Assembly: GCF_029952525.1 (NCBI RefSeq)
Contig: NZ_JASAOF010000004.1
Location: 124,001-188,000, forward strand
From: Saccharopolyspora ipomoeae
GTDB lineage: Bacteria; Actinomycetota; Actinomycetes; Mycobacteriales; Pseudonocardiaceae
Reading direction: 5' to 3'
DNA: 64,000 nucleotides
Positions 20,887 through 29,996 of the stretch are shown here, in pieces. A program made the translations under genes and the position numbers. The stretch's first letter is position 1. Every line of letters begins with the position of its first letter. The notes beneath the pieces are model-generated. The model was given only the letters and a program-made list of their open reading frames with translations, was not told the origin of the DNA and did no database searches.

Positions 20887-21299
20887 GCATCTAACGGAGA
20901 ACCGGCGGCACGGGGCGCGGAGCTGAGGTAGTTGCCCACCCGGGTCACCATGCGGTTGGCCTCGAAGGCGATCATGCCCAGGTCGGCGTCCGCCGCGGCG
21001 ATCAGAGCCAGGCACGCCCCCTCGCTGGCCGCGGTGACCATGAGGAAGCAGTTCGCCATCTCCACCACGGTCTGGTAGACCTCGCCGCCGTTGAACTGCA
21101 GCGCGGCCCCCTTCGACAGGCTTTGGAACCCGGAAGCGACCGCGGCCAGGTGCTCCGCGTCGGCCTGGCCCAGCTGCGGGGTCTTGCCCAGCAGCAGGCC
21201 GTCGGAGGACAGCAGCGCCGCCTTGTCCGCGCCGGCCAACCGCTGCACGAGATCGTTGAGCAGCCAGTCAACTTCCTTGCTGTAAGCCTTCAGCGTCAT
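20883..21299 (-). CDS. cvnB: Conservon roadblock/LC7 protein CvnB
   Basis: 138 residues of the roadblock/LC7 fold, with LLSSDGLLLGKT and the following amphipathic helices. Roadblock proteins regulate MglA-like GTPases, consistent with cvnD two genes on. Its ATG overlaps the cvnA stop by four bases. Confidence 0.92.
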   Translation of the reverse strand: MTLKAYSKEVDWLLNDLVQRLAGADKAALLSSDGLLLGKTPQLGQADAEHLAAVASGFQSLSKGAALQFNGGEVYQTVVEMANCFLMVTAASEGACLALIAAADADLGMIAFEANRMVTRVGNYLSSAPRAAGSPLDA

Positions 21300-24055
21300 G
21301 CCTCGTTTCCTCCTGGCCGCGCAGCCTCGTTGTTCGCATCGTTGGTGCGCGCTCGCTTGGTGCCTGTTTGGAAGGCGTTCATGCTGTTGCGGAACCGGTC
21401 CGGCGTCCGCGGCGGACCGCTGGTCGGAGCAGGTTGCTGCGGCGCGGATTCGGTCTTCTGGCCCTGGTCGATCTGGGCGCGCAGGGGCGCCGCGAGATTG
21501 GCCTTCTGACCGCGCCGACGCTGCGGGAGCGGCGGCTTGTCGGCCGAGCTGGACGCCGACGTGTTCACCGAAACTCCGGCGGTGGTACCGCTCTTCGGCG
21601 GACCAGCGCCGTTGGTTCCATTCGCAACTACCTCCGTCGGGAGGATTTCACCAGACGCGTTGGGCATGTTCGACGACAGCCCCGGCATGTTCGCCGGAGC
21701 TTCGGGCGTGATCCGCCGTCCCGTCGCCGGTCGCTGCTGATCGGGACGGATCTCCGGCGGCCGGTACTCGGGCTGGCGCGGCGGTTCCGGCGGACGCTGC
21801 TGCGGCGACGACTGCTGCTGCGACGACTGCTGTTGAGGGGCCACCGGCCTCCGGTGCTCGGCCGGATTCTGCTGCGGCACGCCGATCTCGCCGGTGGTCG
21901 GCCCGGAACCGTTGGTGCCCGGGCGGGTCCAGCGCTGGGTGGCGGCGTCGGGGCCGACCGGGTTGTGCGGGGTGATCGGGCTGTCGGGCCCGATCGGGTC
22001 CGGCGCGACGTCGGGGTCGAGCCGTCCCTCCATCCAGCGCTTGCGCGGCTGCTGCCCGCTCTGCTCGGACTCGGGTTCGGCGACGACGGGCTGCTGCCCG
22101 CTCGTCTCGACCCGGTCCTGGCGCTCGGTCTGCGGACCGCGCTCGGCGACGATGTGGTTCGGGATCAGCGCCACCGCGCGGATGCCGCCGTAGGCGGAGT
22201 CGCGGAGGGTGACCTTGATGCCGTGCCTGCCCGCGAGCTGGGCGACCACGAACAGACCCATCCGGGCCTCTTCGGACAGCGCCATCACCGCGAAGTCCGG
22301 CGGGCTGGCCAGCATCTGGTTCAGCTCGTCGAGCTTCTCCGGCTCCAGGCCGATGCCCTGGTCCTCGATCTCGACGATGATGCCCTTGCCGACCACGTTG
22401 CCGCGCACCTCGACGTGCGATTCCGGCGGCGAGAACGAGGTCGCGTTGTCCACCAGCTCGGCGAGCAGGTGGACGAGGTCGGCGACCGCGCGGCCCTGCA
22501 CCGAGATCTCCGGCAGCTGCTGGATCTCGACCCGGGCGTAGAGCTCGGTCTCGGCGACCGCGCCCTGCACGACGTCGTGCAGCAGAACCGGGTTGCGCCA
22601 CTGCCGGCCGGGCCGCTGACCACCGAGGATGATCAGGTTCTCGGCGTTCCGGCGGGACTGGGTGGCGAGGTGGTCGAGCTGGAACAGCAGCTCCAGCTGG
22701 TCCGGGTCCTCCAGCTTGCGCTCGGCCTTGTCCAGCACCTGCAGCTGGCGGTGGACCATGACCTGGCTGCGGTGGGCGATGTTGAGGAACACCGAGCGGA
22801 CGCCCTGCCGGGTCTCGGCCTCGGCGACGGTCGCGCGGATCGCGGTCCGCTGCGCCTCGTTGAAGGCGTCGGCGACCTCACCGATCTCGTCGTGACCGAA
22901 GCGCAGCCAGGACACCTCGCGCTCGATGTCGACCTGCTTCCCGTTCCGCAGCCGCGCCACCACCGACGGCATCTCCTGCTGCGCCAGCGCCAGGGTCTTG
23001 CTCCGCAGCCGGTTGAGCCGTCGCACCAGCAGGTTCGACAGCCGCAGCGCGATCAGGAACACGATCAGGACGATGAGCACGATGATCGCGCCGGTGATCA
23101 GCGAGGTCAGCAGCGTCTCGTCGACGACCGCGCCACCGAGGTCCAGCGCGTACTGGTAGTGCGAGGTGGACAGCGCGTTGAGCTCCTGCGCCAGGTCGTG
23201 CGAGGCGCTGATCCAGTCGGTGGTGCTGACCGGGACGCGGATGACCTCACCCGCGGCCGCCTTGCCACCGGCGACCTCCATCGCGTCCTGCACGGCGTCG
23301 ACGCGGAACCACGCCGAGCCCTTCTGCAGCCCGGTGTAGTTCTGCTGCTCCACCGGCGTCATTCGGGGGGTCAGCGAGTTCAGGTTGTCGTGGAAGGCGC
23401 CGATCTGGTGCGCGTACTCGTGGTACTGCGCCGGCGTCATGCCGACCGAGGTGCGGCCCAGCGCCAGCGCGTGACCTCGGGCCATCGCGTCGGCCGCGTC
23501 CATGAGGTCCGCGGAAACCGAGGTCTCGTAGGAGACCTGGGCGTCCGGGGCGTACCGGACGTAGGTCCGCAGGCTCATGTTGTAGGCGTCGAAGAGCCCG
23601 TTGTAGAACTTGTAGACCGCGTCCAGCTCGGCCGGACCGCCGTCGATCTGCTTGCGCACTTCCTTGACGGTGGCCAGCTGCGAGCGGAACTCGTCGAAGT
23701 TGCCGCGCGCCTCGCTCGGCACACCACGGGAGAACTCCTGGGCCACGCCGTCCATCTCGGCCACCGAGGCGTCGAACTTCTTGCGGACGTCGTCGAGGTT
23801 GCGCCGCTCGTTGTGGTTGCTCAGGTAGACGAGGCTGAGCTGGCGCTCGTCCTGCAGGTTGGCGACGAAACGGGCTGAGGGGTCCTTGGCGTCGGCGAGT
23901 CTGCCGACGTAGTTCTGCACGCTCAGGCCCTGGAAAATCAGGTACCCCGACAAGCCGACGCCGACGAGCAGGGCCGCGACACTCGGAACGAGTGCGATGG
24001 CCAACAGACGCGCCTGGATCGTGCCGGAGGCGAAGAGGCGTTTCAGCGTTGACAT
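21296..24055 (-). CDS. cvnA: Conservon sensor histidine-kinase-like protein CvnA
   Basis: 919 residues. A first membrane helix (about 15-40) is followed by a long extracytoplasmic nitrate/nitrite-sensing-type domain. A second helix (with GAIIVLIVLIVFLIALRL) leads to HAMP, a dimerisation helix region and a HATPase domain with the N-box AELVDNATSFSPP and EDQGIGLEP. The last roughly 250 residues are Pro/Gln-rich and disordered. No canonical phospho-His box is obvious. ATG at 24055 was chosen over an upstream in-frame start; a promoter about 130 bases upstream supports it. Confidence 0.92.
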   Translation of the reverse strand: MSTLKRLFASGTIQARLLAIALVPSVAALLVGVGLSGYLIFQGLSVQNYVGRLADAKDPSARFVANLQDERQLSLVYLSNHNERRNLDDVRKKFDASVAEMDGVAQEFSRGVPSEARGNFDEFRSQLATVKEVRKQIDGGPAELDAVYKFYNGLFDAYNMSLRTYVRYAPDAQVSYETSVSADLMDAADAMARGHALALGRTSVGMTPAQYHEYAHQIGAFHDNLNSLTPRMTPVEQQNYTGLQKGSAWFRVDAVQDAMEVAGGKAAAGEVIRVPVSTTDWISASHDLAQELNALSTSHYQYALDLGGAVVDETLLTSLITGAIIVLIVLIVFLIALRLSNLLVRRLNRLRSKTLALAQQEMPSVVARLRNGKQVDIEREVSWLRFGHDEIGEVADAFNEAQRTAIRATVAEAETRQGVRSVFLNIAHRSQVMVHRQLQVLDKAERKLEDPDQLELLFQLDHLATQSRRNAENLIILGGQRPGRQWRNPVLLHDVVQGAVAETELYARVEIQQLPEISVQGRAVADLVHLLAELVDNATSFSPPESHVEVRGNVVGKGIIVEIEDQGIGLEPEKLDELNQMLASPPDFAVMALSEEARMGLFVVAQLAGRHGIKVTLRDSAYGGIRAVALIPNHIVAERGPQTERQDRVETSGQQPVVAEPESEQSGQQPRKRWMEGRLDPDVAPDPIGPDSPITPHNPVGPDAATQRWTRPGTNGSGPTTGEIGVPQQNPAEHRRPVAPQQQSSQQQSSPQQRPPEPPRQPEYRPPEIRPDQQRPATGRRITPEAPANMPGLSSNMPNASGEILPTEVVANGTNGAGPPKSGTTAGVSVNTSASSSADKPPLPQRRRGQKANLAAPLRAQIDQGQKTESAPQQPAPTSGPPRTPDRFRNSMNAFQTGTKRARTNDANNEAARPGGNEA

Positions 24056-24845
24056 GGACCTCGTCTCAAACCTTCTCCGTTGGTTGGCCGCAGCAAGAAG
24101 AACTCGCGCTGACCCGGGCTCCTCGAAACGGCCGGGCCCGGCGGGAGCGCCGAAAAATTTCGGACCCATCGGCGCATCAGATGACGACGCAGCCTAGGAC
24201 CGCTGTCATACGTGGTCAACGCGCTTGTGGAACCTATCGACGCAATTGTTATATACGCTGGTCGGGCAGGATGCGCGGGAAGATTAGCAGACGCGCCCGG
24301 CAATGCTGAATTGCATTGCCACTTATCCCATCGAGACCGAACTGATCCCGAACTCCCCGGGTACCAGACGCCCGTTCTGCACCGATTCCGGCTGGCTGGC
24401 CACCCGACCAAAATAGACTGGAACTACGCGCAATTGCTCCATTCGGCCTAGCGGAAACGCTGCCCAAAGGGCGATTCAGGGGCTTCTCTACCGTCAGGTA
24501 GGCTCTCGCGACGTTGGCTGGCTAAAAGCCGGCCGCACCGACTTTTCAAGCACCATTTCCCCCGACCCCAGAGGAAGTCAACACAACCCCGGAAAGTCAT
24601 CTTCGAATAGGTTCCGGTCACGGGAAGTGACATTCACGGCCAAATGCCGCAACGTGACTACTCCTGGCTACCGGAAATGAATTTTCGATAACGCGATGCT
24701 CCCTCACGGCATCGCGCGGGGTTATGACGGCCCTGCAGTCGGACAAGTCCTGCCTTGGTCTGTTCTGAGTACGTCGGCACGCCTTTCCGCTCGGTGAATG
24801 GTCCCCGGTCGGGCCATTGAGTGCCGGCGCGCGAGAGGAGTTTGG
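24056..24845. other. Divergent intergenic region between cvnA and the Mo-hydroxylase genes
   Basis: About 790 bases, visibly less GC-rich than the genes around it. It contains the cvnA promoter (24191-24219). Short frames on both strands lack ribosome sites and recognisable products; I see no gene. Confidence 0.5.
24191..24219 (-). promoter_or_regulatory. Housekeeping-type promoter of cvnA
   Basis: Reading the minus strand, TTGACC (24219-24214), a 17-base spacer and TAGGCT (24196-24191) match a principal-sigma promoter. It implies a leader of about 130 bases. Confidence 0.7.
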
Positions 24846-27068
24846 ATGGTTCACCCCGCCACCGATCACGAGGAAGCCGCCCCGGCCTCCGGCACGCGGC
24901 GCCGGCGCTTCCTCACCTACGTCGCGGCGGCGCCGATGCTGACGATCGCCGGCAAGTTCGTCCTCGAGGGCGAAGCCGCCGCCGCGGCCGGGCCGGTCGC
25001 GGGGCAACTCCCGCTCCCGCCGGTCTCCGGGCTGATGGACTTCGGCGACATCATGGAGATCGCCACCGCTCCGACGATGGAGCTGATGAAGCTGGAGTTC
25101 ACCGCGGACAACAAGGTCCGCTTCGAACTCCCGCGCCTCGAGGTCGGCCAGGGCCTCAACACCGCCGTCGTGATGCTGCTGGCCGAGGAGCTCGGCGCCC
25201 GGACCTCCGACGTCGTCGTCGAGCTCTCCGACGCCCGCCCCGAGCTGCTGTTCAACCAGTTCACCGCGGCCTCGTCGTCGGTGCGGACCTTCTGGAAGCC
25301 GCTGCGCCAGATGGCCGCCACGGCCCGCGCCCGGCTGATGACCGCCGCCGCCAAGAAGTGGAGCGTGTCGGCGAACTCGCTGACCGCCCAGGGCAGCGGC
25401 ATCGTCGGCCCGGGCGGCCGCAAGGCCACCTTCGCCGAGCTGGCCAAGGACGCGGCCAAGGTCGTCGTCCCGTCGGTCCCGGCCACGCCGAAGAAGGCCT
25501 CCGAGTTCAAGGTCCTCGGCAAGGGCATGACCCGTTCCGACGGACGGGCCATCGTCACCGGCAAGGCGCACTACGTCTCCGACATGAAGCTGCCGAACTC
25601 GGTGGTGGCCGTCGTGGTCCGCCCGCCGACGCTGGGCGGCGAGGTCGAGTCCTTCGACGACTCGGCGATCCGCAACGTCTCCGGCTTCAAGGGCACCGCC
25701 GAGATCTCCAGCGGTGTCGCGGTCTGCGCCGAGTACACCTGGCAGGCCATGGAGCTGGCCAAGAAGCTCCAGGTCACCTGGAAGTCCGGCCCGATCACCG
25801 ACATGTCCTCGGCCGACATCCAGGCCAAGCTCGCCGACATGGCGGGCAGCCTCGACGACTCCGTCAACGACGACGACGGCGACGAGATCGACGAGGGCTT
25901 CGACTTCGCGTTCGTCAGCCACGCGCCGATGGAGGTCAACTACGCGGTGGCCGACGTCAAGGACGGCCGCGCCGAGGTCTGGGTCCCGGCCCAGTCCCCG
26001 CAGGACGCGCAGAAGGACATCGCCGCGAAGATCGGCGTCCTCGACGTGAAGGTGCACGTCACCCGAGCCGGAGGTTCCTTCGGCCGCCACCTGTTCCACG
26101 ACGCCGCGGTCGAGGCCGCCGAGGTCTCCAAGGCCATCGGCAAGCCCGTCAAGCTGATGTGGACCCGCAACGACGACACCCGGCACGGCCGGATGCGTCC
26201 CGCCTCGCACCACCGCGTGAAGGCCTCCTTCCGCGCGGGCAAGGTCCGCTCCTGGTCGCACAAGATGGCCAGCGTCGCAACGGACTTCACCCACGGCCTC
26301 GGTGACCTGATCACCTCGACCGCCGTGGAGTCCGGGATCGGCAAGCTCCCGGCCGCGCAGCTGTACTTCAACCTGACCCAGTCGGTGCCCTACGAGTTCG
26401 GCGCGACCACGATCTCGCTGCACGACCTCGACCTCGACGGCGTCAACACCGGCAGCTGGCGCTCGGTGCACTCCGGCACCTTCCGCGTCGCCGAGGACCT
26501 GGTCGTCGACCAGATCGCGGAGAAGGCCGGTTCCGACCCGGCGAACTTCCGGCTGGACAACGCCAAGACCGACCGCGCCAAGGCCGTGCTCCAGAAGGTC
26601 ATGGAGGAGGGCAACTGGGGTCGCCGGATGCCCAAGGGCCACGCCCAGGGCATCTCGATGCACGAGGAGTTCAAGTCGGTCGCGGCCTGCCTGGTCGAGA
26701 TCAACGCCGCCGACCCGAAGAAACCGCGGGTCACCAAGGCCGTGATCGTCGTCGACGCCGGCCAGCCGCTGAACCCGAAGGGCATCGAGGCCCAGATGAT
26801 GGGCGGCCTGACCGACGCGATCTCGACGATCCTGCAGGCCGGCATCCACATCGACAACGGCGCGGTGCGCGAGGGCAGCTACGGCGACTTCTACTGGGCT
26901 CGCCAGGGCAACACCCCGCCGGAGCTGCAGATCCACGTCATGCCCGCCACCACCGACGAACCGGGCGGCGTGGGCGAGCTGGGCGTTCCGGTGTGCGGTG
27001 GCGCGATCGCCTGCGCCTACGCGCGTGCGACCGGCACTCAGCCGCGCAGCTTCCCGATCAACTTCTGA
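24846..27068 (+). CDS. Tat-exported molybdopterin-binding subunit, isoquinoline 1-oxidoreductase beta type
   Basis: 740 residues of the xanthine dehydrogenase-like aldehyde oxidase family. A twin-arginine signal (RRRRFLTYVAAAPML, about 18-32) indicates folded export with the molybdenum cofactor. RAGGSFGRHLFHDA and the C-terminal PGGVGELGVP, whose Glu is the expected catalytic base, are present. The layout (Tat signal, no FAD subunit) fits isoquinoline oxidoreductase-type enzymes that pass electrons to a cytochrome or the membrane. AGGAG precedes ATG 24846. The small subunit follows 35 bases on. Substrate unknown. Confidence 0.88.
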   Translation: MVHPATDHEEAAPASGTRRRRFLTYVAAAPMLTIAGKFVLEGEAAAAAGPVAGQLPLPPVSGLMDFGDIMEIATAPTMELMKLEFTADNKVRFELPRLEVGQGLNTAVVMLLAEELGARTSDVVVELSDARPELLFNQFTAASSSVRTFWKPLRQMAATARARLMTAAAKKWSVSANSLTAQGSGIVGPGGRKATFAELAKDAAKVVVPSVPATPKKASEFKVLGKGMTRSDGRAIVTGKAHYVSDMKLPNSVVAVVVRPPTLGGEVESFDDSAIRNVSGFKGTAEISSGVAVCAEYTWQAMELAKKLQVTWKSGPITDMSSADIQAKLADMAGSLDDSVNDDDGDEIDEGFDFAFVSHAPMEVNYAVADVKDGRAEVWVPAQSPQDAQKDIAAKIGVLDVKVHVTRAGGSFGRHLFHDAAVEAAEVSKAIGKPVKLMWTRNDDTRHGRMRPASHHRVKASFRAGKVRSWSHKMASVATDFTHGLGDLITSTAVESGIGKLPAAQLYFNLTQSVPYEFGATTISLHDLDLDGVNTGSWRSVHSGTFRVAEDLVVDQIAEKAGSDPANFRLDNAKTDRAKAVLQKVMEEGNWGRRMPKGHAQGISMHEEFKSVAACLVEINAADPKKPRVTKAVIVVDAGQPLNPKGIEAQMMGGLTDAISTILQAGIHIDNGAVREGSYGDFYWARQGNTPPELQIHVMPATTDEPGGVGELGVPVCGGAIACAYARATGTQPRSFPINF

Positions 27069-27103
27069 TTCCGGCCTGATCCTTCGAGGAGTTCCCGAGC
27101 GAC

Positions 27104-27562
27104 ATGCCCAAGTACGAGTTCACCGTCAACGGCAAGGACGTCGAGGTCGACGTCCCGGCGGAGATGCCCCTGCTGTGGGTGCTGCGCGATCAGCTGCGCA
27201 TCACCGGCCCCAAGTACGGCTGCGGCGTCGGCGTCTGCAGGGCCTGCACCTGCCTGCAGGACGACGAAGAGGTCCAGACCTGCATGGTCAAGGCCGAAGA
27301 CGCCGACGGCACCGAGATCACCACGATCGAGGGCCTGGCCGACGGAGATGAGCTGCACCCGGTGCAGCAGGCGTGGCTGGATCGCGACGTCGCCCAGTGC
27401 GGCTTCTGCCAGCCGGGTCAGATCATGACCGCCGTCGCGCTGCTCAACGAGAAGGGCGACGACGTCACCGACGCGGACATCGACAAGATCGAGAACGTCT
27501 GCCGCTGCGGCACCTACGGCCGGATCCGCCAGGCCATCAAGCAGGCTGCCGAGAACATGTGA
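27104..27562 (+). CDS. (2Fe-2S)-binding subunit of the molybdenum hydroxylase
   Basis: 152 residues. The plant-type ferredoxin cluster uses C40, C45, C48 and C60; the second cluster uses CGFCQPG and CRCGTYGRIRQA. It is the electron-transfer partner of the preceding large subunit. It has no Tat signal, so it probably rides out with its partner. GAGGAG lies upstream of the ATG. Gene order is large then small. Confidence 0.92.
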   Translation: MPKYEFTVNGKDVEVDVPAEMPLLWVLRDQLRITGPKYGCGVGVCRACTCLQDDEEVQTCMVKAEDADGTEITTIEGLADGDELHPVQQAWLDRDVAQCGFCQPGQIMTAVALLNEKGDDVTDADIDKIENVCRCGTYGRIRQAIKQAAENM

Positions 27563-27572
27563 GCCGTGCCGG

Positions 27573-27607
27573 GGTCTCCCCGGGCTCGCGGTGGGACCGG
27601 GGAGACC
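27573..27607 (+). terminator. Terminator of the molybdenum hydroxylase operon
   Basis: GGTCTCCCCGG pairs with CCGGGGAGACC ten bases after the stop codon. Confidence 0.65.
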
Positions 27608-27609
27608 GC

Positions 27610-27679
27610 GGACGGTTTTAGCCATAATCACCCATGATCAATGTCCGTTTCGTCCGGACAATTATGGCTAAAACCGTCC
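27610..27679 (+). repeat. Dispersed repeat family B, copy 3 (70 bp)
   Basis: The best-preserved inverted termini of the family: GGACGGTTTTAGCCATAAT and its near-perfect complement ATTATGGCTAAAACCGTCC. It lies between the hydroxylase operon and the lipoprotein gene. Confidence 0.85.
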
Positions 27680-27736
27680 ACTGCCAACGATCGTTGGCAC
27701 CGTCACGGCTTCCCGAACGAGTCCACAGAGAAGTTG

Positions 27737-28315
27737 ATGAGGGCATTGACACTTCGCAAGTCTTACGCCGCCGGACTGGTCGTCGCCTGCGCCGCGCTGT
27801 CGGCGTGCAGCGGCGGGGCTCCCGCCGAGGACCACAGCGCGCACATGCAGCACTCCGGTGGAGAGCAGGCCGGTGGCGGCATGCAGATGAACATGGGTGA
27901 CCCCAACGCCACCCCGGCCAAGGACGTGGCGGGAGCGCAGCTGCGCAGCAACCCGTTCCAGCTGCTGCCCACCCGCCCGCCGGGGCTCGACCAGGCCCAG
28001 GGCACCGCGTGGCTGGCGCTGCACCAGGGCGGCACGACCGTGACGCTGGAGATGACCGGTCTGCAGCCCAACGGCGAGTACATGGCCCACGTGCACGCCA
28101 AGCCGTGCGCGGAGGAGAACGGCGGCGGTCACCTCAAGTTCGACCCCGCCGGTCCCGAGACGCCGCCGAACGAGATCCACCTGGCCTTCACCGCCGACGC
28201 GAGCGGCAAGGGCTTCATGACCGCCGAGAACGACAAGCGGGCCGACGCCGCGAAGTCGCTCGTGGTGCACCCGGCCGAGTTCTCCGACAACCGCATCGCA
28301 TGCGCCGACTTCTGA
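27737..28315 (+). CDS. Lipoprotein with superoxide dismutase-like (SodC/CHRD-type) domain
   Basis: 192 residues. The signal peptide ends in the lipobox LSAC (Cys24). A His/Met-rich stretch (HSAHMQHSGG, then GMQMNMG) suggests copper binding. The rest resembles actinobacterial superoxide dismutase family lipoproteins, with MAHVHAKPC and a later GGGHLKFDP. The full Cu/Zn ligand set was not verified, so dismutase activity is uncertain. ATG 27737 follows GAGAAG. Its end overlaps the CopC-like gene by 16 bases, so the two are coupled. Confidence 0.75.
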   Translation: MRALTLRKSYAAGLVVACAALSACSGGAPAEDHSAHMQHSGGEQAGGGMQMNMGDPNATPAKDVAGAQLRSNPFQLLPTRPPGLDQAQGTAWLALHQGGTTVTLEMTGLQPNGEYMAHVHAKPCAEENGGGHLKFDPAGPETPPNEIHLAFTADASGKGFMTAENDKRADAAKSLVVHPAEFSDNRIACADF

Positions 28316-28803
28316 GACCCGCCCTCGGCGCGGTCCTGACCGCGCTGCTGGCCCTGCTGAACCTGAGCGCGGGCACCGCGCTCGCGCACAGCGGGCTCAA
28401 CTCGGCCCAGCCCGGCCCGGGCGAGACCGCCCAGGCCGGGGTGGATCGGATCGAGATGGACTTCGCGGGCGCGCTGGACGCGTCGAAGCCGCCTCATGTC
28501 GAGGTGAAGAACCCCTCCGGGTCGAACCTCGTCTCGGGTGAGGCGGAGGTGGACGGCAACCACGTGACCGTCCGCATGGAGGCGTTGAAACCGGGCCTGC
28601 ACACGGTGAAGTACACGACCACCTTCGACGACGGGCACACCACCGAGGGCGGCTACTACCTCAACGTGGCCCCGGCCCCGCCGGGCCAGTCCGACGGCAA
28701 CGGCTACACCTTCTGGCTGGCCGTCGGCGGCGGCACGGTGATCGTGATCCTGCTCCTCGTCGTGGTAGCCCTGATACCCCGGGGCGCCCAGGACGAGGAC
28801 TGA
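28300..28803 (+). CDS. CopC-domain copper-binding membrane protein
   Basis: 167 residues. A signal peptide ending in ALA leaves His30 as the new N-terminus (HSGLNSAQP), the copper ligand position in CopC. A second ligand pair is likely in TFDDGHTTEGGYY. A C-terminal membrane helix (about 135-157) anchors it. The ATG lies inside the 3' end of the lipoprotein gene. A periplasmic or cell-wall copper role is inferred; the neighbouring His/Met-rich lipoprotein supports it. Confidence 0.88.
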   Translation: MRRLLRPALGAVLTALLALLNLSAGTALAHSGLNSAQPGPGETAQAGVDRIEMDFAGALDASKPPHVEVKNPSGSNLVSGEAEVDGNHVTVRMEALKPGLHTVKYTTTFDDGHTTEGGYYLNVAPAPPGQSDGNGYTFWLAVGGGTVIVILLLVVVALIPRGAQDED

Positions 28804-28810
28804 TCTCGGA

Positions 28811-28851
28811 GAACGTCCCCCTTCCCGAAAGATTCGGGAAGGGGGACGTTC
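28811..28851. terminator. Bidirectional terminator between the CopC-like gene and garK
   Basis: A 19-bp perfect stem (28811-28829 with 28833-28851) with an AGA loop lies between convergent genes. Confidence 0.9.
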
Positions 28852-28858
28852 GTCGTCT

Positions 28859-29980
28859 CTACAGGTGGGCCTTCGCGAGCTTCGCGGCGAGGGTGGTGAG
28901 GATGGGGGCCGGGTCGGCCATGCAGCGCTGCGGGTCCGGTTCGACGTCGAGGAGGGCGTGGGCGGCGTCGATGCCCGCCTCCGCGAGGCGTTCCGGGGTG
29001 AGGTCGCAGCGACCCGCGATGGCCACGACCGGGATGCCGGCCGCGATCGCGCGGGCCGCGACACCGGCCGGGGCCTTGCCGTGCAGGGTCTGCTCGTCGA
29101 GCGCGCCCTCACCGGTGATGACCAGTCCCGCCCCGTCGAGGTGGCGGTCGAAGTCCACCAGGTCCAGCACCACGTCCACGCCCGGCCGCATCGTCGCGCC
29201 CAGCGCCGCCAGCGCGGCGTAGCCCACGCCCCCGGCGGCGCCCGCGCCCGGCTGATCGGCGACGTCCCGGCCGCCTGCGGCCTTCATGACCTGCGCGTAC
29301 TTGCCCAGCGCCGCGTCCAGCAGCTCGACCTGCTCGGGGTTGGCGCCCTTCTGCGGGCCGTAGACGTGGGCCGCGCCGTTCGGGCCGGTGAGCGGGTTGT
29401 TCACATCGGACGCGAGGATCAGCTCCACCTCGCCCAGCCGCGGGTCGAGCCCGGACAGGTCGATCTCGCCGACGTTGGCCAGCGGCCCGCCGCCGGGCGC
29501 GACCGGGTTCCCGTTGGTGTCCAGGATTCTCGCGCCGAGCACGGTGAGCAGACCGGCCCCGCCGTCGGTGCAGGCGCTGCCGCCGACGCCGAGCACGATG
29601 CGCCGGGCGCCGGTGCTGAGCGCGGCCAGCAGCGCCTCCCCGGTGCCGTCGCTGGAGGCGCCGAGCGCGTCGAGGTCGTCGGGGTCCAGCAGCGCCAGGC
29701 CGGAAGCGGAGGCGAGCTCGACCACGGCCGTCTCGCCGTCGTAGGCGATCTCGGTGTCGACCGGGTACCCGGTCGGGCCGCTCACCGGCACCGTCATCCG
29801 GGAGTACCCGGCCGCCAGCGCGGCTTCCACGGTGCCGTCGCCGCCGTCGGCGACGGGCGCGAGCCGGACCTCCACGTCCGGGCGCTCGGCGCGCAGCCCG
29901 GCCGCGACGGCCTCGGCGACCTCCGGCGCGGTGAGCGTTCCCTTGAACTTGTCCGGTGCGATGAGAACGGGACCGGGCAA
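28859..29980 (-). CDS. garK: Glycerate kinase
   Basis: 373 residues of the GarK/GlxK family: IAPDKFKGTLTAPEVAEA, PVADGGDGT, GVGGSACTDGGAG and ITGEGALDEQT are all present. It phosphorylates glycerate, feeding carbon from glyoxylate into glycolysis. The frame is open far upstream, but the start must be TTG at 29980: AGGAGG lies six bases before it and the first residues match the family. It follows hyi by 16 bases as an operon. Confidence 0.93.
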   Translation of the reverse strand: MPGPVLIAPDKFKGTLTAPEVAEAVAAGLRAERPDVEVRLAPVADGGDGTVEAALAAGYSRMTVPVSGPTGYPVDTEIAYDGETAVVELASASGLALLDPDDLDALGASSDGTGEALLAALSTGARRIVLGVGGSACTDGGAGLLTVLGARILDTNGNPVAPGGGPLANVGEIDLSGLDPRLGEVELILASDVNNPLTGPNGAAHVYGPQKGANPEQVELLDAALGKYAQVMKAAGGRDVADQPGAGAAGGVGYAALAALGATMRPGVDVVLDLVDFDRHLDGAGLVITGEGALDEQTLHGKAPAGVAARAIAAGIPVVAIAGRCDLTPERLAEAGIDAAHALLDVEPDPQRCMADPAPILTTLAAKLAKAHL

Positions 29981-29996
29981 CTGCGTCCTCCTTGGT

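Noticed and set aside
24846..27562. Xanthine dehydrogenase feeding the urate pathway
   Set aside because: The large subunit has a Tat signal and there is no FAD subunit, which fits isoquinoline-type exported enzymes rather than cytosolic xanthine dehydrogenase.
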